A stretch of 64,000 bases of DNA from Ecdyonurus torrentis (lineage: Eukaryota; Arthropoda; Insecta; Ephemeroptera; Heptageniidae), in assembly GCA_949318235.1 (NCBI GenBank), contig OX439129.1, positions 22,127,402-22,191,401 of the forward strand. Reading direction: 5' to 3'. Shown one piece after another: positions 1 through 15,762 of this stretch. Position 1 is the first letter of the stretch. Each line of letters starts with the position of its first letter. Position numbers and translations under genes: made by a program. The notes below the pieces were generated by a model. It had not been told where the DNA came from. It saw nothing but the letters and a program-made list of their open reading frames with translations, and ran no database searches.

Positions 1-864
1 GTACTGGAATATGCAATTAGATTAACGAAAATATTGCATTTTATTACAATTCAATGTTGCTTTATTTTCCAAAAATTTACCTCTTTTGAGGATAAAAACC
101 CACTCCTATCTCCTTAGGGGTGGCATCTACCAAAAATCTGACAACGGAATCGAGCTCAGCAGGGTCGATTTTGCCTAGAGCGATATCTGACACGAATACT
201 TTTACTTAAGTTTTTAGAATCATAATAGGGTGGAAAACCCCACCCCAAACACCCTCCAGGGGGTCATATAGAGCTAAAACGCAATGTGCCCTATGAGAAA
301 GGTCCTGGCAATAAGATTTCAGCACCAAATATTTATTTTGGGTAAGCTTTGCTTTTCCGTGTTATTTACTTTTTTTTTTTTTTTTTTCTTCTTCTTCTTT
401 TTCTTATCATTTTTACGCCCTATTTTCTATTGGCATGGTTTTTAAAGATTTCTTTTCATATTGTTTTAATAGGAGGTACTACATGACTTTCAGACACCAC
501 AGAAATGAAATTCACAAAAAATAATAATAATAAATAAAAAATAAAAGCATATAGCAAAGGTTATAATATTGAAAATCGTGTTTTTGGTCTTTAACCCTTG
601 AAGGGTAAAAAAACCTAAGGGTTGAAAATCGCATAGGCATGACAAAAAGGTTAAACATCTTGCTTATCTAGAGGTAAAATAGCGCATCTAAATAGCGCTC
701 AAACTCAAGGAGATATTGAAAGTTTTATATTGAACTCTACTTTTGGACCACGCGCGGGTTCACGGTCTATTCAGAGCTCTAGTACTTTTCCAAAGTATGG
801 ACGGTCGAATATGGCTCTAAATATTTTAATATGTTTTTCAAAAAGATAATTAGGAAGAAAGTTC

Positions 865-1768
865 CAGAGGTTCGGACCCGTCAAAAAATTGTCGGGTCCG
901 AAGACCCGGGTCCTGGACCCGTGATTTTTTTTTCGGGTCCGGGACCCGGGTCCGGACCCCTCAAAAATCTTCATCGGGTCTGGGTTCAGGTTTTCAATTA
1001 ATCAATTAAATAATTTTTTATAAGTTCAATAAGTAAGAGCAGATTAAAATTTTTTGAAATAGAATTTAAAAAATTGCAGCAAGTTAAAAAAGAATGCAAA
1101 TAATAATAATAAATAATCAATGTTTTGATTTGCTACATCTTGTCAATTAGCCAAATAAGAAACTTAGTATTATTGCCTGTATATATTCATATTAATAAAA
1201 TAATAATAATAAAAAAAAGTCATCATACAAGCTGTAAGTCAGCAACATTATTAATTTTAAAAAAATGCAGCTCCTACAAGCTTTATAATTCAGGCGTATA
1301 TTAATTTTTCTTCTTTCGGAACATAATGTTTTTAACATAATTTGAGGTATATAATTGAAAAAAAAAATTTTTTTTAGTTTTTTTTAACGTACTGAAAGTT
1401 TAGAAAGAAGGTTTTATTGAAATTGCATAAAAATCTGGATAACTAGACTAAAACCTACTCTTACACATAGTTAAAAAAATAAAATTTAAATAAAAAATCT
1501 TTCCAGATATTTAAACAAATTAAAATTTGTGTTGCATGCATGTATATGTTTCTGTGGCAAAAAAAAAAAAAAAAAAATCTAATACTAAACAAATTTACTT
1601 TATATTTTTTCATGTTTATGTACATTTCTTAATATTTCAATCAAAAAATTTTCAAACTCAACGAAAATTAGGGCTCGGGTTTTTGAACCCGTATTTTTCA
1701 AATGGGTCCCAAAAACCCGCCAAAAATCTCGGGTTTTGGAAGGTTTCGGGTCCGGGTCCGAACCCCTG
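865..1768. mobile_element. hAT-like non-autonomous DNA transposon, about 904 bp
   Basis: The ends are inverted repeats: CAGAGGTTCGGACCCG on the left and, read inward from the right, CAGGGGTTCGGACCCG. CAG termini with this sequence style are typical of hAT elements. The 8 bp outside each end, GAAAGTTC and AAAAGTTA, agree at 6 of 8 positions, as expected for an old 8-bp target duplication. Both subterminal regions are loaded with GGGTCC/GGACCC words; the middle is AT-rich with no transposase frame. Confidence 0.7.
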
Positions 1769-3742
1769 AAAAGTTAATTTTGCCTACATTCTACATCTCT
1801 CTGCAAAAACTCCAGTCTTCACTGCAGGGGTATAAAAATCAACATGTTATATTGGGAGAAACTACATTTCTTATCATCTTATTTTACCATCAAATAATGT
1901 ATTTATTTCTTTCATGTATAATATTTCCTTTTCATGTGTTTAATGAATTAGTACCATTTATTAATAAGTATTGTATTGCAATAAAATTAAATATTTAGTA
2001 TACACAACAAAAGTCTTTAGTTTAGCTTTCCAAACTGTGCCAGAGTCCAGACTTTCTATTGAAAATGGCTTTTTCTATAGAAATTATAAAGTAAATTTTA
2101 ATTTACATAAAAGAATTAATAATGTATTCAATTTATTAAGTATATTTCTTACACAATAAGTGCATTTTACGAATAGTATCTTTTAAAAGAAAAATTAAAA
2201 CAAACTCTCAAGTTTTATTAAGTTGATGCGTATAGTTGACTGTATATAAAAATGTTTCCTCAAAATAGCAAAAAATTGCATTTCTATGGTATATTATGTA
2301 AAGTAAAGGAAATAATAATCTATTTTTAATAAATACTTGTCGAGTTGTTAAAAATCGAATGTTAAAAATTTAACAAATTATTATTTTTTTGATTATAATG
2401 TATAATAAACTTTTAAATTATTAATGAAATATTGATCAAATAATTTCATTTTTTTTTTCTTTTACAGATATTAAGAATAATAGAAACATTGTTTCAAGTT
2501 ATAACACTAAAACAATAATTTAAGATACATAAACTTGAGATTATCATTTTTAATCGAAGTATGTATACTTGTTGTGTATTTATAAACAGTGGACAGCAAG
2601 CACAAGAGCGTTGAGTTTGTTTACTTTTTATTTTTCATTGTTGGAGCGCATTAGCCAATGAGCGTCGAGTATTGATTTTCAAAATATGATATTTTTAAAG
2701 CTAAAATAAATTAAATTTATAGCACACTGAGGGTTTTGAAAATTTAAACATAAAATCGCCATAAAATGAAGTTTGTTCTGTGAAAATTTCAATGCTGTAA
2801 CTTCCTTTGTTCAATAGTTATGATGTTTCAAAATCGCGATTTTTCCCATTACTTACGCAATTTTTCGTGATCAAAAAACCCCAACAAAGGGTGCGCGTAT
2901 ACTCCCCCCTTCTAGAGTACTCTAGCCCGAGAGAGTAAAACACAATTTGTATATTATAAAAAATATCATTACTTTACTGTACATTAAATTTTATTTTCTA
3001 GTGTTACCGATGCTGAACTGTACATTTATTTAAACTTAAAAAACAAAGTACGAAATTGAAAGTTTCAAACCTTGCAAGTAAATTTCATTTCGTTTTTAAA
3101 ATATAAAATATTTTTAATGCTATAGGGTTTAAAAATATTTTATGTTCTATTAAAATAAATACGTTATTAAGTATTTATTACCATATTTATTAGTATTTAT
3201 TTGTTAACAAAAAAGAAAATCGGTATATAAAAATTGGGTGGTTAAAATGCAAATTAGTTAATTTAAAATAAAAGACTTAATACAAAAACAGTCTTTTTTA
3301 AGGTTTTATATTATATCTATATAAATAATAAAAGCGAGAAATTTAATTATGCGAGTTTCCAAGAGATAAAGAAATTATTTCTGTTGAAAAACATTATGAG
3401 GGGTTTTCTGTTGTTCTGTTTTGTGTCCCTAAGCTTTTGTATTTTACATCATTGTTAGTGTTTCCTTTTTACATCATTATTCATCATAAATTAATCTTGA
3501 CGTGATGCTTTTAGAACTGCTTGTTGAATTCCTTGAATATTATTCAATTATAAAATTTAATGGATATAGTAGGAAAAAAATTATTTGGAAGTTTTTTAAC
3601 ATGCAAAAGTGTGTCAAATTATTAAAGTTACACTACTTTAATTAAATAACTACTCTCTTAAAGTTTTTAATTTTTGTTCACGTTGATGATTTAATAAACA
3701 ATAGTATTAAAATAAAAATGGTGCATTAACATAGAAGTTTTT

Positions 3743-3787
<45 letters not shown>

Positions 3788-4085
3788 ACGGTATTAAGCA
3801 TTGAATAAAAATAACATTTTATCACTTGTATACATTTTCATATTGTGATGTTTTCAGTATAGTATAAAAATCGTTATTTTTTAAACACAGTAGTAATATT
3901 TTGAATAGAAGTGTGTTTATGGTATCACGTTGTGTTGCTTTCACACATATACATATAGTATTATATTCTTATTTGACACTGACTACCTACTACGGGTTTG
4001 CGTATATAAAAAAATATACACATGATCTTCTGTTGATGACATATCTTATATTGCATTGGACTTATTTTCGCTTTCTTTTCACTAG
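1769..4085 (+). other. Intron or 5' flank of cyclase paralogue 1, no exon seen
   Basis: AT-rich DNA without any segment resembling the preceding cyclase exon (the YFSDIVGFT exon), which must lie left of the window. A slightly GC-richer patch at 2640-2940 and another at 85-330 look like decayed repeats of unknown type. Bases 1-864 otherwise show nothing. Confidence 0.6.
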
Positions 4086-7000
4086 GTTGTTACATTTTTA
4101 AATTCCATCTATAAACTCTTCGATGCGAGAATTGAGAGATACGATGTTTATAAGGTAGAAACGATTGGGGATTCATATATGGTAGCATCCGGATTACCTG
4201 TAAAGAATGGTAAGTACATTACATACATGAGTGCGTCTGTTTACTCTAAAAAACGGAAAAGGAAGTCCCGGAAAAGGAAACCATGTGACGGTAAAAGTGG
4301 GAGAAAACTTGGTGCCAGCAGCAAGCTAACCTTGAGCTACCTCCCACTTTTACCACCACGTGGTTTCCTCTTCCGGTCACTTCCTTTTCCGCATGTTGAG
4401 TAAACAGAAGCAGTCCATGTGTACTATTTACATTTTTCCATGAACATACAAGATTTTTTTTTAATGCCAAAATTCTACTTACTATAATACTTTATACAAA
4501 TATGATACGGAATATTAATTTTTATTTAAATAAAGGATTAGGAAGATTGAAAATTAAAAGTTAAAATAATAATAAAAACATTACAGTAAGCGTTTTCTAA
4601 TTGGAATTGTTAATTATTACATCAAAATAACCTGCATTCTCCTGGAGCCCACTTAACAATTCCAATTAGAAAAAGCTTATTGTGAACAAGGCATTTAAAA
4701 TTAAAATGTATAAGAATATAATTTGATCTCCGTGATATTTAAAGTTTTTGTTTGATTTATATTAAAATTTAATTTTACATGTTTATTTTTCAATCTTTGT
4801 CAACTGCTACGTTATGTATAACTTAATTTTCTTCATTTAAATTAGGTGTTGTTGTTATGCATACAAGTACACCATGTATGTATATAAGCTCAATGATATT
4901 TTATAAGAGAGGCATTTAATTAAGTTGAAACTAAAATCTTATTTTCTTTTGAAAAGCTAAAACTTTAAGTTCTATTATACACACCATGGCACAAGGAATA
5001 AACTTTTTAATAACACTTTTTTACTCTTAAGCCTTTGAATTTATTTGATCACATTATTCGCTTCAAATAATTTTCTTTAGAATCTTATTTAAGTTTTAAA
5101 TTACAAGGAAAGAAAATATTTGTTTTTATTATTAACTTGAGTATAAAAATGTTTCAGAATCAAATCAGATGAAAAAATGGTAATCAGATAACAAAAATTG
5201 TTGTTTGAAGTTAGTTTTTTTTCATTTTCTAAAAAAATAAGAGCTACCTGAAAAAATAAACAAACATAATATATATTATTATTATTTTTTTTTTTTTACT
5301 TATTTTTGTGACATTAAATGAACTTAAGTTGCTTCTAAAATAATAATGTATGTTCAAAAACCACAAAGACTGGAAAAGAAATGTATAATTTATTTTGAAG
5401 CTGCTGTGTAGTTTTACTAGTTTATGTAGACAGATACAAAGCTTTTAAGTACACTCTTTTTACAATTCTGTGATACAAAAATACACCTTTGCAAAAAGAT
5501 TCTTTAGCATTTCAAAATTTAAACCAACTCTTTGATATAGGTTATAAAAATACCTAATTCAACTCAAAGAGATTTTATGTATAATATATATACTTGTAAC
5601 TATTAAATTTGCAAATTTTTAAAGAGAATGTGTTCATTAATAAAGTAAATATTTTTTTTTCATAACGTTAAATGGAACGAAATTAATATACTGTAAATTC
5701 AATTTTATAGATTTGCATATTTTTTATATTTTAATATAGTCAGGTTAGATAAACAAGAGAATTTTGATGTATGAGGGTGTAGCTTTTTGTTGATATTTCT
5801 GGCGCCAAAGTGGAAGAGGCGAAGGGTCAATCACGTACTAACATAAAATTGATCAATTGTTTGTTTATAGACCACCAACATAATTTTATTGTATCATAAA
5901 ACATTGTTATATTATATACAGGAAAAAAATTCATTATTTTTTGACTTCGCTTTACGATTATATATTAAAGAACATATTTTTTTTACAACACATAAAAATA
6001 CTATTGAATTTATTTTACTTTTCAAATGTATGAAGATAAGACAGAGTGAAAGCTTAATTTATTTATTAGGTTAATTCGCTGAACTAGAAAATTGCTGTCA
6101 TACCATCATCAAAATAGATGATATAAATTAATATAATCAATCATCATATATTATGGTTCTTTGTTGTGCCGCAGGAAAGCAGCACATATCAGAAATTGCT
6201 ACGATGGCATTAGATCTACTAGCTGGATCTACTGTATTTGCTATACCTCACCGACCAGGCGCTAGGCTACAGATTCGAAGTGGAGTTCATACTGGTCCTG
6301 TGGTAGCGGGAATTGTTGGATCTAAAATGCCAAGATATTGTCTTTTTGGAGATACAGTTAATACAGCAAGTCGTATGGAAACAACGGGAGAACGTGAGTA
6401 TTTACTGGAAAATTAATATTTATAAGTAATGACGTTTTAAATATGTATTAATTACTTTAAAGTGGCTAATGAAAAGAGCTATTTAATTGTAATTTAATTT
6501 TTTAGTTAATGTTAAAAAAATAGTCGTGAATGAATTGCATCCTTCACGTTTATACATATAAGATTAATTAACTGTTTGGCATTAAAATATTAACCTTGAA
6601 ACTTAAAATGTAACAAAATATGTAAGACTTTGAAATAAGTAGACTTTGCACAAGTAGACTATGAAGAAATATAAATTCTAAAAAACTAAATTTTATACAA
6701 TAATATAAAGAACGTTTTTCGTAGAAAACTATTATACTGTCTTCATAAATAGTTAATATGTTTTATTCAAGAGCTTTTATATGAAATCTTACTTTAAATA
6801 CTTTGAATTAGTAATGAGTTCTTTCAGCCTCTGTTTGCTCTAAAAAAAAAAAAAGATTCTATATACATCTTTGTTTAGCACTGCGGATTCACATCAGTTT
6901 GGATATGAAGTTGGCTCTGGACTCAGTGGGTGGATTCAATACTGAACATCGTGGTTTAGTGGAAGTCAAGGTACGTTTTATCTTCGAATTATCTATGCAA

Positions 7001-7685
7001 CCAGTTGGACCAATAAGCCATACATGTTGCATAACTAGTAGGCTCTTTAAACTTACTGAAATTTTATTAGACGAATCTCACGTCTTAGTCATACTTTTCA
7101 AACTATTACCCAACTTTGTAAAGGCACTACTCACTGCAAACTCTTATAAGTGTAATATTTTCTCACATTTTTTAATTAACAGCAATACTGGCCTGTTTAC
7201 TTGGAGAAATATTTGTATTGTGCAATTAGTTTAATTGCATGTCAATGTAATGCTTTTTAATGGAGATTTCTAATGATTGTGTAAACATATAATTATACTT
7301 CATAATAGTTTTAAGATATGTTTACACAGTACAATATTTTCAATGTGCAATAAACTTGATTGCATAATATCTCTATTAAAAAAATTGCTTTTTCGTGCAA
7401 TTGCACTTAAAATATTGCAACATGTGACTTTGCCTTTACAGTCTAGTACAATTACATGAATACGATAGGAAAAAAACATTAAAAAATACAATGTAACAAT
7501 ATACTTTGTTGATGTTGTTGACATGTGATCTATATTTTAAACAGGGTAAAGGCTTGATGGAAACCTACTGGCTGGTTGGTAAGGAAGGAGGCATATCAAG
7601 AGCTACAGAACTAGACATGCCTGGATTTTTTGAAGATGTGCAACCTGTTTTTATGAGACGTCTTAGACAATCTTGTAGTCAATGA
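4086..7685 (+). CDS. Guanylate cyclase, 3' part (last four exons), paralogue 1
   Basis: Makes cGMP from GTP. Four exons are visible: 4086-4209, 6175-6393, 6879-6970 and 7545-7685 (stop TGA 7683-7685). All have GT-AG borders and join in frame to 191 residues without a stop. The catalytic motifs are complete: [10 protein letters not shown] carries the guanine-selecting Glu and the second metal Asp, and [17 protein letters not shown] carries the Cys used for guanine selection and the transition-state Asn and Arg. The first metal-binding Asp (YFSD motif) and everything N-terminal to it are missing, because the preceding exon is not in the 4085 bases to the left. Exon sizes (124, 219 and 92 nt) and phases equal those of the complete cyclase at 26441-38006, so the two are tandem duplicates. 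The tail after WL is short (about 36 residues) and differs from the paralogue. By homology it should also be a membrane NIT cyclase, but that part cannot be seen. A 3'-only duplicate remains possible. Confidence 0.9.
4236..4408. mobile_element. Small foldback element, 173 bp
   Basis: Inverted arms of about 65 bp begin TCTGTTTACTC and end GAGTAAACAGA, with a short loop near 4305-4340. It sits 26 bases after the donor of the first visible exon of cyclase paralogue 1. Both strands show short open frames here, but they are mirror images of the palindrome and are not genes. Confidence 0.75.
4587..4679. repeat. Short inverted repeat, 93 bp
   Basis: TAAGCGTTTTCTAATTGGAA at the left is mirrored at the right, ending AAAAAGCTTA. 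Arms are about 27 bp with a 39-bp loop. It lies in the first visible intron of cyclase paralogue 1. Confidence 0.7.
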
Positions 7686-10657
<2,972 letters not shown>

Positions 10658-10723
10658 TATAGAACACATGAATATGTGCTTTTTAATTTTTAAACACAAA
10701 ATGGATCTCCAAAACTGATGACA

Positions 10724-10774
<51 letters not shown>

Positions 10775-11091
10775 TGCCATATTGTGTTATCGTGCTATAC
10801 ACCAATCCCAGTCCCAGTCAAGACATTTAACAGAATATAAATGTGGCCGCACAAAAGAGCATGAAAATACTTTATATAATTTGCTATTTTAGAGATAAAT
10901 CCAGTTTCTGACGTCAGAAACTGACAAAATTAGTAAAAAAAAATGTTGTGCGGGTTGCATAAATCTAAATTTTCTGATCACTACTATGTCGCTAAATTTG
11001 GGTTTTGAGACAAAGTAATGTTATTTATGTTAGTCTCATCAAGTGTTTTGTGATGTAAATAATTATATTTTCTTGTGGTCTATTCCTTTAA
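10658..11091 (+). mobile_element. TTAA element family A, copy 1, with nested poly-T insert
   Basis: The right end (GGTCTATTCCTTTAA, 11077-11091) and body match the other five copies. The left terminus is degraded, so its edge is approximate. Between about 10729 and 10833 the copy is interrupted by a poly-T run plus about 61 nt, which looks like the 3' end of a retroposon inserted in reverse. The octamer TGACGTCA lies at 10909-10916. Confidence 0.75.
10772..10783 (-). repeat. Retroposon tail word beside poly-T, site 1
   Basis: GCTTGCCATATT directly follows a 43-nt poly-T run. The identical 12-mer follows a poly-T run at 36265-36276. Read on the minus strand this is AATATGGCAAGC followed by poly-A, as expected for the 3' end of a retroposon. 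Confidence 0.45.
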
Positions 11092-11626
11092 TATAATAAA
11101 TACAAAATATTTGCAAATTATAAATAAATAAGCATAGAAATATATCTCTTATTCAAATACACCCCTATACAGTATACAAATTTCTAGTCAATTCATTTAT
11201 TATTTTCATTATTATTTAATATCATCTTACCCTTAAAATAATGCCACAGTAATAATACCAAACACATTTCAGCATGGTATATATCAATATCAATTATATC
11301 TCGCTCCTTTGTATGTATTAAAGTTTAGGATGAAGATAACAAGATTAAAGTATTATAAACACTTTAGTTTTTTTTTTAAAGTTGTCATACTTAAGTCAAA
11401 ATTCCATATTCTTAACGTCCCTAAAAGTCATAAGTAATAATGAAAGCTCAACTTTAATTTTACTTCATAATATATACTTTTTATTTATTTTTTTTTTTTT
11501 AGCTAAAATCGTAGTTAAAAACTTAAAATCGCACAAAATATGCCAGAAAATAATAAATACATAAACATGTTTACTTAGTTTTCACTAATTCAAATACATC
11601 AATATTACTTTTTTTTTTAAAGCGAC

Positions 11627-12024
11627 TTAAAGCCCTTGTCAATTTACTTTTTTATCATTTATAATACTAGATTGATAATTATCATACCTTATTATCCATG
11701 AATTAGACACCACCACGTTGATTTTGTATTTATTTTTATTTATTTTCTTTCTAACGGTTATTTCACGTATCTGACGTCACAATGTACCGTCGCCAATCAC
11801 AGTCACCGCTCTGGTCACGTGATAAATTTAAGCCCCCTCTCTCAAGTTATTTACCCCTATCACAGCCCCATTGATACATTGTGACGTCAGATGCGTGAAA
11901 TAACCGCTAAAATAAAAATAAATACAAAATCAACGTGTTGGTGTCTAATTCATGGATAATAAGGTATGGTAATTATCAATTTAGTATTCTAAATGATAAA
12001 AAAGGAAGTTGACAAGGGCTTTAA
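11627..12024. mobile_element. TTAA element with long inverted arms, 398 bp
   Basis: Left end TTAAAGCCCTTGTC is mirrored by GACAAGGGCTTTAA at the right. Arms are about 160 bp (11627-11786) and 150 bp (11875-12024) around an 88-bp loop. TTAA at both ends suggests a piggyBac-type target. Each arm carries TGACGTCA next to the loop (11772-11779 and 11882-11889). The body is unlike family A. Confidence 0.85.
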
Positions 12025-12651
12025 TAAGTAATTAGCGCGCACATTTTTAGTCAAAACATTGAGTTAGAAGTAAATTGTGATGTTTATTTACTTTCCAATT
12101 TTTAGTTACCATTATTCATTATATTTATGCAAGTATTACAACGCTGTAATTACAACGCCGTAATTAAATATATTTACGACCAGCTACGTTTTCAAGGTCA
12201 CCGTGTTATTGAAATGTCAGATCTACGTTAAACTACACGTTTTTTTACGGTGCTGTGAACCCTATACATACATAAAGATAAGGATATTATAACAACTTCA
12301 TTTGCATATAGTTTTAATTTGTTTGTAAAGCGTACATTGAAAAGAGGAAGAGCAACTTTAAACTACCCATTGACGTCACATACGTAACCAAATCTAATTT
12401 TCTCATCAATACAAATCACCTGCAGACAAAATTCTTTTCAACTTTAAGCTCTCCTCTAATTAGTATACTTATACATCAACTTTATGCAACTTCGTAAATA
12501 CTCCCACAAGATCAAAAGAAATATCGATTTGAAAAGTCACGTGTTTTGTAACTTTATAAGTTATATTTTAATGCAGTGTAGTATTTTCATTAGAAATGCT
12601 CCATTTTTTTAAGTACATAATTCTAGTTGTAAATAAAATTTGTAACTTGAA

Positions 12652-12694
<43 letters not shown>

Positions 12695-14704
12695 TAAAAC
12701 ATTAAAATATAAGTCTAAATTTTTAAAAACTGGTAATTTATTGTACCAAAATTTATAAAAACTTTTGCCTATGCGTTTACCAACTTTTAAACAATCTATA
12801 TTTATTTTTATCCATATGGTCATGGAAGTCAATAAAAAAATCATTTTATTCGAGCATGTTTTGTTTCTGTTTTTAGTTTCACTTATTAGCTTTAACTTTC
12901 TATACTTCCCTTCTCTCCTATACTTAATTAGTCTTTGTGACGCTGTGCAGTACATTCATGATATAGACAGAGATGAATGATTATTGTTTTATTTAAAAGG
13001 AAGCATAAATTCAACTTTTACTTTATTGCGAGTAAAAGATAAAAATTAAAAAAAAAAATGAAATTTTATTTAATAGCAGAATTTAATATTAGAAAAAAAA
13101 AATTAATGTAGTTATAGCGAGAACATAAATGGATGTATGCGTACAACAAAGAGAATGATTTTCTAAATTATAGGGTGCTAAAAACTCAGCCTTAAATTAC
13201 TTCAAAATAAGTATCCCTATAAAAATATGTTGCTCTATACACACATTTGCAAATTCATTATATTTATTATATATATTTAATGAATATATAAAATATAAGA
13301 GAAGTGTTAAGTACAACAAAAAATCAAATATATCAACAACAATATATTTTATATGTTGCATTTTTTTTTCTAACAACTTACATTACAAAATTTGGCTAAT
13401 TTAAATTCATGAGGTTTAGGTTGTTATACAATTTGCTACTACATGTGAAACCCCTTAGAAATCTTATGGGAAAATAGTATAAAAAAACAACTATTGTATT
13501 ATTTATTTTTATGTTGGATTTTGGAACAATTCTTGTTAATTTTGTATCACCTGCAATTTAAATACTGGATATAGAAACATGCTGACTATGATTTTAGATC
13601 TTGCTTTATGAACACATGAAACACCTCTCCAAAAGTTTTAGAAAAAATACAAGCTTTATGTCCAGTTTTGAATATAAAATCAGACCCTAGATTCTAATAA
13701 CATTTTAAAGAGTGATTAACTATCACAAATATTTTGTTTTAAATAAAGAAAGAAGAAGAAAAAGTATATACAATAATTATTTTAATTACAGAAGTTATTA
13801 TACCACCTTAAATTTATTTATTTATTATAATAATAATATTATATTATAATTAGTTAGTTTTATAATTAAAAAACATTGCAAATTAAGAAAATATTGAAAT
13901 AATTCTAAAAAATATATAGAATTTTATTTAAGCAATGTCATAAGTATATATAAATTGATCAGGAATACAACATGAACAGCAACTCAGCAACCTATACGAG
14001 ATTTAGAAATGAACAAGAATATTTCATAAGGAAGAAAAATAGGGTGTCAGAAAATTCAAGTTCAGAAAATATAATTGTGTTAATTTACACAAAATTGGTG
14101 TTCGTATGGAAAAGTAAATCCAATTAAATATTTCAGCTTAATCCTAAAGTGAAAGTTATACTTATCTCTAACAATATATTAATTGTTTAAAAATGGAAAG
14201 AGATAATATGTGTGGTAATAACAATAATAAATGTTGAAAATAAATATTAATAACATTTTCCTCTTTCAAAGGATTTCAAAATAGGTTATGAATTTGTGCT
14301 CACCTTATTTGATTTAAGGAAGTCGTATTTTTAATGCAGTTTTAATAATGCTGTACAACATAACTAAGGATTTTTTCCTGCTAATAACCATCACAATTTA
14401 AAATTTGAATAAACTGTTCCAAGTTCATAACAATTTACGTAAATAATTTCAAATAATGCATTTAAATAGACCGAATTTTGTTATGCACACAAAAAAATCG
14501 GATTATGTGAAAATACCCGTATAAGATTGATATTAATTAATGTTTATATAATGCAGCAAATAATTATTATAACCTTGTTAACGAGGGTACAAATAAAAGT
14601 AATAAAAAACATGGAAATTATAATTAATAATACAGAGATATTTATAATTAGATATTTATATTGCACATGATGGTGTAGAAAAATACAATTGAAGTCAGGT
14701 TGCC

Positions 14705-14742
14705 ATGGTTACGCGGGGTTGCGCTGGTCCTGTGCGCCTTGG

Positions 14743-14783
<41 letters not shown>

Positions 14784-14938
14784 TACCATCTCTCTATCTC
14801 TATCTCTGTGCTGATATTATTCACAACTCGATCTTGGCCGAAGGCACGAGACAGCCTGATGCCTGCTTACACCTGAAAAAGACAGTCATTCAGTCAGCAG
14901 AGTGCGTGACTGGCAGGAAGAAAGAAAAGGAGTGCAAG
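14705..14938 (+). other. Candidate non-coding first exon of the complete NIT cyclase gene
   Basis: This GC-richer island in AT-rich DNA ends in a strong donor, AAG|GTAAGT, with GT at 14939-14940. The first coding exon of the cyclase starts with an acceptor 5 nt before its ATG, so an upstream exon must exist, and this is the best donor-bearing island I see between the two cyclases. It includes a TC microsatellite (about 14747-14782). An ORF from the ATG at 14705 runs open to the donor (78 codons), but spliced to 26436 it would be out of frame with the cyclase, so it is at most an upstream ORF. The exon start is not defined; only the 3' edge is supported. Confidence 0.35.
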
Positions 14939-15168
14939 GTAAGTTCCTTACAAATATCGTAACTCTATCCAAATATTTTTGCATGCAATATTAATTTCGG
15001 TTTTCAATATTAATTTGCACTTATTTTAATTAGTATATAATAAATAGTATAATATACTTTTTTTGATGTTAAGCAATATTCTTACCTTTTAGAAGTGACT
15101 CCAATAAAAAATTTATAATTTCTTTAAATATTGAAATACATCATACAAAATAAACGGCACCTTTTGAA

Positions 15169-15171
<3 letters not shown>

Positions 15172-15208
<37 letters not shown>
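15172..15208. repeat. GA microsatellite
   Basis: Uninterrupted GA run in the candidate first intron of the complete cyclase. A second, interrupted by CAGA units, is at about 16305-16361. Confidence 0.97.
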
Positions 15209-15210
<2 letters not shown>

Positions 15211-15699
15211 CAACGAATAGAAAATATAATTTCATTCAAATTTTCAAAAATTTAAAGATATTATTATTTTTTATTTTTTGCTTCATCGTGTAAGCATTGC
15301 ACAGCTGATTGTTTGCTTCACAATTACTTTCTTAACGTATTCTTCGTCATATAGTTATGAATTATATACTCTGCTATTGCTATTTCTTTCGTGCTTTTTG
15401 AATTCACTAGCCCTCTTGTTGTAAAAATCTCAAAGCATTTTCCATATCAACAATCTTTATGTATTTAATTGAAAAAAAAATTAATCCTGAGAATGAGATA
15501 AAATTTTCGTATTTCAAAGGTCTAAAACTTTTCACGTATTTGAAAAGAACCAACTAACTTTTTGTCTCTTTCAACCGCAATACTATATCCTCGGGGAGAA
15601 AAATATTCTTTTAGCGAACACACTAATTTATTTAGTACAGTACATTTCTTGTGTTCTATAATGTTCTTTTAATATTTTATTAAATATTATAAGACAAAT

Positions 15700-15704
<5 letters not shown>

Positions 15705-15757
<53 letters not shown>
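15705..15757. repeat. TA microsatellite
   Basis: TA dinucleotide run in the candidate first intron; no foldback element lies within it. Confidence 0.97.

Positions 15758-15762
<5 letters not shown>

Noticed and set aside
4179..4470. Overlapping open frames on both strands
   Set aside because: Mirror-image frames of the palindrome at 4236-4408 plus the end of a cyclase exon.
12623..12980. Open frames on both strands around a poly-A tract
   Set aside because: Low-complexity, Phe- or Lys-rich translation of AT-rich DNA with no splice or domain support.
14705..14962. 85-codon frame with a Ser/Leu run
   Set aside because: Contains the TC microsatellite, crosses a strong donor and is out of frame with the cyclase when spliced.
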